Positions 1 to 15,596 of a stretch of 15,596 bases of DNA are shown piece after piece; position 1 is the first letter of the stretch, and the number at the start of each line of letters is the position of its first letter. The stretch lies in NCBI RefSeq assembly GCF_001949145.1, contig NW_019091615.1, forward strand, positions 211,641 through 227,236, given 5' to 3'. The notes under the pieces are model-generated. The model was given only the letters and a program-made list of their open reading frames with translations, made no database searches and had not been told where the DNA came from. Made by a program: the position numbers and the translations under genes. Source of the stretch: Acanthaster planci. Taxonomy: Eukaryota; Echinodermata; Asteroidea; Valvatida; Acanthasteridae.

Positions 1-1660
1 AAATTGTATATATGTCAAATATTGATCAATTTGATGAAGCATATTAATACATGTAAATGTGTACTGATAGATGAGGGGGAAATTGATATCAACCAAGCAA
101 GTTTTTTTGCCTCTACATTTGTAAAATTCCATCAAAAAATAGAAAGGCTCACATGCTCAACCTAACAAAACCCATTGGGTACAAAACTGGACACTGGTTC
201 ACTTTCCTCACTGGATGTGCACTTTAAATTCATCTGCAGACATGTACCGGTACCAGTACTGTATGTACCCTAGGTAGGTCTTGTACAGGTGCATGATACA
301 TGCAATGCGAAGGTAGCACAGGATACCAGTAATCTAGTCCCACAGCAACTTAAAAGTACACAATACAAGAAATACATTCATATGGCCCTCTTTACAAATT
401 TATATACCAGTGGCTTCATGTGCAGGTACTTTGGCATTAATATTGTTTGGACCAGTCAACGTGGCTGAGTATACTGTTAATGTGTACGTGGGAAGATTTT
501 CAATACTGGAATGAGCAGGGCTTGGAATTGGGTTGAGTCCTGGTTGCTTTGCCAAAACAAGTAGACGTGTACTACCCATATAAATGTATTCAGCCACACT
601 CTGGTTTATTCTGTTTTCTCCAGTTTGTTTCTATTCAACAACCTCTGACTGTTAGTCTTTTGGTTGTGTGAAGAATTGTCTTGAAATTGGATGATTTGTG
701 ATTGTTGGGTTAATTTGAGCACACATTAGGGTTACGCTCAGCTTACTTGGTATTGGAAGACTTGAAAAAAGACCTGGCAAACATTAATAAACCTACTATA
801 ACTATGCAGGTAGACAATACCGGTATCTTGGAGTCTGATCTTTTTGGCTGCCATGGTGTGACACTGTCCTCTCTGGCATTTCAAAAATGGCTGGCCCTTA
901 ATCCTATTGTCAACTTTCGCTCCCTAGACATTACACACACATACCATGCATCATAGCATGCTAAGTTTCATGCACTGTTTGTACTGACCAGCTTAACTCA
1001 ACATCCAAAGCTGGTAATCTCATTTATAATCATCTTCAAGAAATTTCCTCATATGTACATGATGTAAATGTTCAGATGGCACTTTCATATCTCTCATGAA
1101 AAGTGAAATGTTAAATAGTGCTCATGGAAGCTGTTCTTGGCTTCTAAAGCCCGTGGAACCATACTAAAAGACAAATTAATTCAGTCATTTAACTTTCCAT
1201 TTTTGGCAAGTGATTTTGATCTTTGAAGAGTGACATTCTAAGTTAGATGACCAAATTAACTCTTGAGTGACTTTGCTGATGTTTCTTTTTTAATTTACAT
1301 GTGACATTGTACTTAAATACAAAGTTCATCAACAATTATTGAGAGAAAATTTACACCATAAAGTCGTACATTGTATGTAAATCTTATACAAGAGTGTGGG
1401 TTCAGTACACTATCCGCTCCGCTCCGAGTGCAATAAAACAGCCTGTTTTTTTGTACCTCATAAGCACGTGTTTATAATGGAGATCAATGGCACGTTTGAC
1501 TCAGAGCACGCTGAGTATGCATAACGAATTTATTCCTTAATTTATGGTCTTTACGTACAATGTATGCAGAACGTGTGCAAGAACCTGCTTGGAAAACTTA
1601 CAACCATCTGCCTTTCTTTGGCTGCTTGGGAGTGCACCTCAACTCAGGGCTGATACATAT
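1..1660. other. Intergenic DNA, no gene recognised
   Basis: I see no recognisable gene here. The DNA is AT-rich and CpG-poor: I count 5 CpG in positions 1-600. The best open stretch is plus-strand 747-956. Its first ATG, at 804, would give only 50 residues of no family I recognise, with no convincing splice sites around it. Scattered short palindromes of the GTAC/ACATGT type occur, for example around 242-262. Confidence 0.6.
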
Positions 1661-1712
1661 GTACACGTACGATGTACATACTGTACATGTACAATGTACA
1701 TGTACATTGTAC
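1661..1712. repeat. ACATGTACA palindrome cluster with a 24-bp perfect palindrome
   Basis: This is a dense run of GTAC, ATGTACA and ACATGT words. Positions 1689-1712 read identically on both strands (24 bp, centre between 1700 and 1701). Positions 1684-1704 are also found, exactly, at 8730-8750 in NDUFS2 intron 1. Words of this kind are common in many marine invertebrate genomes, so this is probably a simple-sequence-like palindromic tract; a transcription-factor site array is the alternative. Confidence 0.7.
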
Positions 1713-3330
1713 TGCATTTAAGTGTGCACAGCTGAACTGTACCGGTAGCAATTGTCATGGGAGATTTTTACTTATTACATTCTACACCACTGCCTCCATC
1801 TGGCAAGAACGGATCACTAGCAATCCTGTTGAGTCAGGTTCTCTCTACCATGAACTCTGACATGATGGGGTCACCTTCCTTTGCATAGTTGAAAAATACA
1901 AACTCCTGTGAGCAACGGTACATGTGAAGTTCCTGTACTAGAAAGTCTGACCAAACTGGATAAATATTAAAGAATGTGACAGAGCATAAGATTCTACTGT
2001 ACATGAATATAATCAATATAAGAACGTGTGACACAAACAACTGTCTTCATTACTTTGGTCTAGATTTGAACAGATTCATTTTTGCCAATTGAGGGCACAT
2101 ACACTTCAGTATCCATCTGAAGTTACACTTATACTTCCTGGTAAATAGGACTGTGCATCTGAATCGAATACCCAAGAACCTCAGCTCTTGTTAATGTACA
2201 TGTACATCCATGTAAGGAACCAGTTCTAGCTTAAGGGACTGGGTACCAGAAATAACGAAGTAATTTACACCATAAGTGCATAGGCAGAGATGGTTGTTGT
2301 GTTTCACTGTGACTCATGGTGGCAACATTAATCTCAACAAGATTTTATTGTACATCCCCGTCTGCAAAACATTTGCTGGCCACTTGGAAAAAAGTGCAAG
2401 AGCTGCTGCACAGCCCACGCAGGACAATCATCCAGCCCACAAGAATTATTTATTTTTGAGGACTTAAAATTCATTTTAATGGTGGCATTCATTCGCACTC
2501 TGCTTAGATTTATTAAGATTGCACATGTAGTAGAACCACTGACCTACTCTACATGCTGTACTGGTGCTTCAGTATGCAGCATGATGACCCTTGTGGTTAG
2601 ATCGTCAGCACTGCTGTTAGGCACCAACCTTAAACCTTAACTTGCCGATTTTTGCATGCTGCGGCTTATACACCACCAATTTATATTGCGAAAATTATGG
2701 TACTCCCTGAGGAGCAGAGATAGGTGTAGTTTGAGAAATGTTTAGACATTACTAATACAGCCTGATGAGCAAAATATAGACACTACTGAATGACCGATAC
2801 GGTACATGTAAGTACACAAATACTTTGCACCTTATAAATACCATGAAATAAGTGTACAGTCACAATATGGGCACCATGGAATATGATTGTTTGCCACATG
2901 TCTGCATTGAATTAGGAAGTGATGACCATTCTGGTGACTTATGTGCAGTACGTGCAAATGGTTAATTTTATTATTGTACGGTTTTCACATAACTTTTGAG
3001 TAGAGAAATTTTAGCAAGTCTGTTGTTTAAATACATAGCCGGAAGAAAAATGCTCAGAATCCATCATTGGCTTCAACTGAAATAATTTATATATGGAACA
3101 CTGTTCACTAATTGTGAATAATGCTAAACGTTTACAGGTGTCCACAACTAATTATCCACCATGAAATAAATGAATCTCTCAAAAAAAGAACAGTTAAACA
3201 AAATAAAAATAAATTCATAGTGTCGGTGCATATAATAATCAGTATCACATCTACATAATAGCATCTGTCCCAACTGCGGTGTACATGCAGCGTATAATCC
3301 TGCAGTTAGGCCTGCCTGACGATACCATAT
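1713..3330. other. Intergenic DNA, no gene recognised
   Basis: This is AT-rich non-coding DNA. A short palindromic word lies at about 2194-2206 (ATGTACATGTACAT). Around 2588-2625 the text TGGTTAGATCGTCAGCACTG loosely recalls the 5' part of tRNA-derived SINEs, but no B box follows, so I do not call an element. Open frames are short and resemble no family that I know. Confidence 0.55.
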
Positions 3331-3422
3331 GGGGCTGTCCACAAAATATATACGCACGAAGAGGAAAGGGGGGTTGGTGCCAGATGTTGCATACACCATG
3401 TGTACAGAGGGGAGGGGGGTCA
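3331..3422. repeat. G-rich duplicated block, possible mobile-element remnant
   Basis: The segment starts GGGGCTGTCCACAAAATATA and then has two similar sub-blocks. The first is a TATACGCAC word followed by GAGGAAAGGGGGG (about 3349-3373). The second is a GCATACAC word followed, after a short gap, by GAGGGGAGGGGGGTCAA (about 3389-3423). Alternating TACGCAC-like and poly-G words after a GGGGCTGTCCA head resemble, from memory, a dispersed repeat of many invertebrate genomes. No ends or target duplications are visible, so the family is not assigned. Confidence 0.35.
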
Positions 3423-4669
3423 ACCCAGTGCTTACTGTACACAAACCAAATATTTCCCTTTAATGAATTCATATCAATACACCTGACTTTCTCATACAAA
3501 TAAATATGAGACTCAGCTTTGGAGACAGCCTCCTCCACCATTCACCCTACTACCAGTATTTATCCTCCAGTGCCAATGCCCATCATTAGTAAACCCCAAC
3601 ATTACCCCTGCAGAAGTATGTTCCCACAGTTGAGTAAAAGTCGAGGGCAGGTGATATTTTTGGTTATTACTCTCATGTGTATACGTATGGGGGAGAGCGA
3701 GGTTGACTGGGTACGTCATGCATACAGGGGAAAAGGGGTCTGAAAAGTCAGCACTTTGTGCGTAGAGTACTTTATAGATGGCCCATATTATATCTGCCCT
3801 GAATTGAAGTGCACCCTCACCGGCAAAAAAAGACAGACTGGTTTGAAGTTTTCCAACCAGTTTCTTGCCTGCGTTCAACGTGCATGTGAAGACCATACAT
3901 TCCGGCATATTCGTTGCGCATACTTAGCATACCCCACGTCAAACAAGCATTAGCATGCACACCTACATGCAGTGAGTTTGTACCAAAGGACGGTCAATTT
4001 CATTTGTTCCCACTCAGAGCAGATAGTGGCCAGATAGTGTGTGCATAGCATCCATAAACATTCCTTATGTACAGGTGTACATCGGCAACACCTCCACGCA
4101 CAATCTAGATTTTGTTTGTCATACTGATACACCAAGAGGTTAAAAACTTTTCTGTAAAACTTTGCTGACTATACGATCATTTGGACTCCCTTACTACAGC
4201 ACTTGTTGGAAATGTCACAACTTTATTTGGGACTGGTGCAAAGGGGGTTGAGGGCTCATAATATGCATATATGCCATGGGCATGATGGATGGATCTCATG
4301 CTCAGTAACCATACTAAACTAATTATTCTGTGACAGAATAATTTACAAATTCAGTGACCAGACACATTTCAATTCCAGAAATATGAAAATAAACAAAAAG
4401 AGCAATATTTGCGACATGAGGATCTTCGAATTGTGTGGGAACTTTAAGAACACAACTTGCCATGGGTTCATAACTAGTGCAACCCTTCTTAACTTTTTTC
4501 CCTTTACAACAGTTTCACAAACTTCAATCATAGGATGTTCCAATTTTCCCACATTTGTTTTCACGCAAATCGAACACCTAGACGCAGATATTCCACTTCA
4601 GTACCTTCTCTGAACCTACCTTCTCTCTAAGATGCAAGTTTACTGAAGCTGAGATCATCTCAAATGGCA
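3423..4669. other. Intergenic DNA, no gene recognised
   Basis: The minus strand is open over 3513-3908 (131 codons), but the product has no recognisable motif, and one open frame of that length is expected by chance in a window of this size. A palindromic patch lies near 4260-4285 (ATATGCATAT and a GCCATGGGC word). No splice-bounded exon was recognised. Confidence 0.5.
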
Positions 4670-5260
4670 GAAATCCGGTGATAATTTCGGCGAGTCCGGT
4701 AGCATTCTTTGGTCGAGCTTGTCAGTTATCACACATGCATATGTGTACTGAGTAAACTTACAACAGTGGAAGGGTCAACGTTCTTATGCAAATCTTGCTA
4801 TAAACAACCGCATGAACCCAAGCAGGGGTCAACATGTCTTGGTCGTTCGTACTGCCACTAAACCTTAATGGAATTGGTTGAGTTCTGAAATGGTCAATAC
4901 CGGTTGATTGTTGGAGACGTTAGTGCAAAAATACAAGTTGGATATTCAACTTTTTAGATCAATAAGGTCAAATAGAAAGTTTCTTCCACTCAAATGTGGG
5001 TCACGCTTCGTGAGATAAGGGGCGAGCGCAGCAGCTGAGGTGTCAGTTTTCAAGATGGGATAGAGGGCGCTGTAATTGATGATTGGCCATTCATAGCCGG
5101 TTTCTTCATTCTGACCGCGGCTTTTTGGGTTATCCATTACAAGGGATTCTTCGCCCAATAACGTTTTATTTAGCCTAAATCCGTTAACAAATATACAGCT
5201 TCTTTCCTCAAGTTATGGCCTAAAGGACGGAAATTAAATTGATCGATCATGGGCCTCGCC
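4670..5260. other. CpG-richer segment, possible regulatory region or repeat
   Basis: CpG is several times denser here than in the first kilobase. The segment holds a POU octamer (ATGCAAAT, 4786-4793), an inverted CCAAT word (ATTGG, about 5080) and an AGGGCGCTGT word (about 5066) that partly matches a CTCF-type core. On the minus strand 4946-5158 is open (70 codons), but its first codon is not ATG and I recognise no family. A promoter, an enhancer or an old repeat are all possible; the sequence does not decide. Confidence 0.3.
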
Positions 5261-6114
5261 GACTTTTTAATCTCTACATGTCACAAAAAATGTAAATAAA
5301 CAGTCAGTCTTTTACTAACAGTTTTTGGACTACTAAGGTAGGGAAGTAGTGGAAACAAACTCACAAATGCGCAAACAATTACAACAGGAAAATTATGAAG
5401 CGCAGTTCCACAGTGAATTCTAGAATCCTGTGCTTCACTTGCATTTATTATGTTTTATCAAAAGCTCTAAAATTATGGATAACCTTACTGTTTTAATTCT
5501 GACTGAAATGCAGAAAACTCGTGCAGATATAGTTCAGAAAAAAGTCCGTTCTTTGGACCTCTTTGCCATTCTATAACTCTGTCATCAAGATGTACAAATG
5601 TCTAATAAAAAGATCAAAAGGAACCACCGACTCAGTGCCCAGAGTGGAAAGAGAATTCGGGATCAAATGAATAGTAAAGTAAAATGGACAAAACTATAAA
5701 TGTATTGATGTCGATCGACCCCATTCAATATAAAAGGCCTGTAGGCAAACGTGGCGAAACAATTGCACATTGTACGGAGCATGAACTGACTCGTTTCGTC
5801 ATGGCATAAACGTGGGCATACTGCTATAATTCCTTTAGAATAATTCTGAAATGGTTGTATCATAGGGGAGTCTGCCTTTCATTCATTAATGAAATGCACA
5901 GTTTTCAAAGTGCTTAACTGCTGGCAAAGCTTTTGCTAAATTTTGCTTCAGAATACAGTGTACATGCAATTGTGGCTCCTGGTACCAGTGTGAAGGGTAT
6001 AACCACAGAATATTAATTTATTGCACTTCTGTCACAAAGTCAATAATTAAATAACAAATATTTCAACTGGAGTGTTAGAGAATGAAACAGACAGTAACCT
6101 TCTTCAGTAGGCTA
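5261..6114. other. Intergenic DNA, no gene recognised
   Basis: AT-rich non-coding DNA with no open frame longer than about 66 codons and no recognised family. One small perfect palindrome, TTCATTAATGAA, lies near 5883-5894. Confidence 0.55.
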
Positions 6115-6625
6115 TATGCGGCGACAATTTCTGGATGAAATACCTCGGGCCAGCATTTTGTTCCCATATTTATTACATCACAAACAGAACAAGAAATTTG
6201 GCGGGATCGTGGGGTTAAAGATTATGAATCGCATATGGATGGTTTAATAACTAAATTATAGCATGTTACGTAAAAGTAAGTGCCTTTGGTGCATTGGGAA
6301 AGGTGAAATAAATTGATTTTTTTTCAACCGACTCAAAATACTGCGTCTAAAAAACCCCAAACGATTCTTTTGTCCAAAAAACCTGCGTCGGGGGAAAAAT
6401 GTTAACTTTTGTAATTTATCTCTATTTTTGAAACTACATTTCGCGGAGTTTGTAATCCGATTTATTAAAAATAACAGCCTCATAGAATTGGCCCGGGAAC
6501 GGCGCTAATGTAAGGAGGGAAAATCGGGCACATACATGAACGCCAGAACAAGTCAACAACATAATGTGCTTGCTTTCCGTTCGAAGTTGTTAATTATTCA
6601 CACTAACGTTTGCGAATATGCTTCG
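6115..6625. promoter_or_regulatory. CpG cluster with E2F-like and bZIP-like motifs (candidate regulatory region)
   Basis: I count about 27 CpG in roughly 510 bp, as dense as the NDUFS2 promoter region. TTTGGCGGGA at 6197-6206 matches the E2F consensus, and the palindrome TTACGTAA at 6266-6273 matches the PAR-bZIP/NFIL3 consensus. No gene start was recognised on either strand nearby. The segment lies 1.1-1.6 kb upstream of the NDUFS2 start codon, so a distal element of that gene, or the start of an unrecognised transcript, is possible. The regulatory role is inference from motifs and CpG content only. Confidence 0.25.
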
Positions 6626-7260
6626 CTGGTCCAAACTTTGGTGCAATAGGAAATAGTGAGCAACATCCCCTCACAAACTGATACCTTCTCCATGTAATTG
6701 TGTCACTGTCAGGTATATTTGGAAGAGTTTATAGTAGGCTCAGTGGGCAGCCGCGCTGGAATTAGTGTTCCGTACCTTTAGGTCCACGTGACATCAAGAA
6801 TCCTTAGCGCTACCTACATCCTCCACAAAATCAAAAATTCTTGAAAACATCTGTAGTTTTATAAAAACTCATTACAAAGTTTGGTACAGGCGTGTGTCCT
6901 ATATGGTGCATGTACACTGTGTTATATTTTTGAGACACTGGTTATTTCATACGCCCTTTAACTTACAGCAGGCACAGTGCATAGTGGAATACCACCTGAT
7001 TACGGATGACGGCGTCTTTTCTTCAATTCATAACGATTAAAGGAAGTTTGTTCATTGAAGTCTTTACTTGAAAACATTTTCAGGAAGGGTTGGGCTATGT
7101 GCCAACAGTATACACAGCCATCCATATTTTTTGGGGGGGGTTCCGCTTATAAATTAAAAATAAACATGTATGTAGGCCTTCAGTAGTATAGCAAGGTAGA
7201 AATCACGTCACAGGCTCATAAAAGAACTTCAGGCTAAGAAATCTATAAAAAGATAATGAC
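6626..7260. other. Intergenic DNA, no gene recognised
   Basis: Non-coding DNA with moderate CpG. It contains a T6G8 homopolymer pair at 7127-7140 that recurs exactly in NDUFS2 intron 3. No gene or RNA was recognised. Confidence 0.55.
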
Positions 7261-7436
7261 CCAAAGATGATTCGCCGCTGCCCTTTATGCCGCTTCTCTC
7301 AATATTTGGATGAGACCGTAAACGTAAGCCCACTCCGTCGATCAGTTAATACCTCAGACCCTCACCCGTGATTGAGAAGGACGTAGAGAGGTATTCAACA
7401 ACCAAAACTCTTTTTAGACATTCCGGTTGGGAGACC

Positions 7437-7462
7437 GTTCTCTAGCTCTCTAGTTCTCTAGC
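7437..7462. repeat. Short tandem repeat, GTTCTCTAGC twice
   Basis: The 10-mer GTTCTCTAGC occurs at 7437-7446 and 7453-7462 with TCTCTA between, giving a 16-bp period. It lies in the promoter-proximal CpG region, and no function is evident. Confidence 0.6.
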
Positions 7463-7644
7463 TTCTTGGGAAATTCAAAACACTGTCTCAGCTTTTCGTA
7501 AAGAAGGCTCTTTCGGCACAGAACGTACTTATCGCGTGAATCAAACAGGGCGATTTCATTATACCGTTTATACATGTAGTTGGTGCTTTTTCTGTTTTCC
7601 TTCCCATTTTTTTGGTTGACTTGAAAACTTTTATTACAATACAT
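7450..7644 (-). CDS. Tentative small divergent open frame, unknown product
   Basis: Reading leftwards from an ATG at 7644 there are 64 codons ending in TAG at 7450. The product is basic (many Lys and Arg), with no signal peptide, membrane segment or family that I recognise. Its start is 110 bp from the NDUFS2 start on the opposite strand, the geometry of a shared bidirectional promoter, and it lies in CpG-rich DNA. A second ATG with a good context (AAAATGG) nearby opens a different, shorter frame, and a plausible splice donor (GTACGT) lies inside. It may therefore be the first exon of a divergent gene, a non-coding transcript, or chance. I lean to chance or a non-coding exon. Confidence 0.15.
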   Translation of the reverse strand: MYCNKSFQVNQKNGKENRKSTNYMYKRYNEIALFDSRDKYVLCRKSLLYEKLRQCFEFPKKLEN

Positions 7645-7754
7645 ACAAGGTCAAAACAGCAGCATGCAAATATCGCTGGTAACCAACCCCTCCGTAGCTT
7701 ACTGCATTACAGCTACATGATACCAGTGCGGTGCTATATCTGTGTTTATGCAAC

Positions 7755-14898
<7,144 letters not shown>

Positions 14899-15596
14899 GT
14901 GAGGAATAGGTAGATTGCTGTTATAACTGACCCATGACATTGTGTGGAATGCATAAGATGTCAAACATTGTTGCAAATCACTTTTAACACTAACTGATTA
15001 CTTTATCTCTGATTGTCACTACATAATATTACACCTGTATCATTGGGCATGTTGTATTCTTTTGTCCAACCCTAATATGCTGTCTTAAGTGGATGTTCAG
15101 ATGCAAATACAACTCTTATTAGTACAGCAAGCTGTTGTGAGTTGAGAGATTTAGAATGCCTCATGAGAGAAACGTGTAAATGTATGAACACTTTGGTCCT
15201 GTCTGAATTCCATATAACTGGCAATGGCTAGAGATAATGGATATTGTAACGGAATCCATGAAGGACCCGATAACAAACTTGGGATCAAGGAAAATAACTA
15301 AAATGTATGATACTTGGCCAACTTGCCAATCCGCTGAAATCTTTCAGCGGCTTATTTATTTTCTAATAAAAAAGTAAACAAAATCAAGTAATAATCACAC
15401 AGGAATATAGCTATAGAGATAACAAATTAACTTAACTACAAGTAGTTGCTCCCTGCACCATGCAAGGTGCAATGACATTAAATATCCTCCTACACATGTT
15501 GGCCATTTTAAATCACACACATGTGAACATGTGAAGACAAACTACCCAGACCTCAAACCCAATGCGGGCGACACCCTCCCCCCAGAAATGAACCTG
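14899..15596 (+). other. NDUFS2: NDUFS2 intron 10, 5' part (runs past window end)
   Basis: No sequence here matches the expected C-terminal part of NDUFS2, so these 698 bases are taken as intron. The segment contains a tight hairpin at 15331-15350 followed by an AT-rich stretch. Confidence 0.75.
15331..15350. repeat. Short perfect hairpin, 9-bp stem
   Basis: CCGCTGAAA and TTTCAGCGG are exact reverse complements separated by two bases. It does not match the histone 3' stem-loop. Its position inside intron 10 gives no clue to function. Confidence 0.65.

Larger units (their letters stand above)
7261..7754 (+). promoter_or_regulatory. NDUFS2 promoter and 5' leader region (CpG-retaining)
   Basis: Positions 7261-7860 hold 26 CpG against 5 in positions 1-600, as expected for an unmethylated housekeeping promoter in a genome where other DNA has lost CpG. 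Motifs close to the start codon are ACAAGGTCA at 7645-7653, which differs from the ERR-type site TCAAGGTCA at one base, and a perfect POU octamer ATGCAAAT at 7664-7671. No TATA box stands at a convincing distance. The transcription start is not determined. ERR receptors control many oxidative-phosphorylation genes in animals, so the half-site fits the gene, but binding is inferred. Confidence 0.45.

Noticed and set aside
747-956. Plus-strand open stretch of about 70 codons
   Set aside because: Starts at a TTG; from the first ATG only 50 residues remain, with no recognised family and no splice context.
3513-3908. 131-codon minus-strand open frame
   Set aside because: Longest open frame in the gene-free part, but such a length is expected about once or twice by chance in 15 kb, and no motif is visible.
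4946-5158. 70-codon minus-strand open frame as a gene
   Set aside because: No ATG at its start, no recognised family and no clear splice acceptor upstream; kept only as part of a CpG-rich segment.

Overview
The window is animal nuclear DNA. It is AT-rich with GT-AG introns and dense in short ACATGTACA-type palindromes. It carries one recognisable protein gene, split into many exons. The gene is nuclear NDUFS2, the 49-kDa core subunit of mitochondrial respiratory complex I. The palindrome-rich background, long introns and small fold-back repeats suggest a marine invertebrate (ambulacrarian, mollusc or similar), but the lineage cannot be fixed from sequence alone.

Layout. Positions 1 to about 7260 hold no gene that I recognise. 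This stretch contains a palindrome cluster (1661-1712), a G-rich block that looks like a mobile-element remnant (3331-3422), and two CpG-richer segments (about 4670-5260 and 6115-6625). The second has E2F-like and bZIP-like motifs. Positions 7261-7754 are a CpG-retaining promoter-like region with an ERR-like half-site, a perfect POU octamer and a YY1-like motif over the start codon. A small minus-strand open frame diverges from the same region.

From 7755 to 14898 ten coding exons of NDUFS2 can be joined in frame, giving 376 codons. Every junction is GT-AG, and the reading frame and family alignment agree at each one. The model covers the mitochondrial targeting sequence, the quinone-site His and Tyr, and most of the hydrogenase-like core. 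About 90 C-terminal residues are expected in exon(s) beyond the window end. Introns 1, 3 and 7 hold repeat-like structures: a 44-bp imperfect inverted repeat built from GACAACTC units, a 137-bp fold-back element, and a GC-richer island with a hairpin.

I found no RNA gene, CRISPR array, complete transposon or operon-like system. The real content is one housekeeping gene, its promoter, and non-coding repeat structures. I see no good case for a new biological system; the findings are modest points about regulation and repeats.
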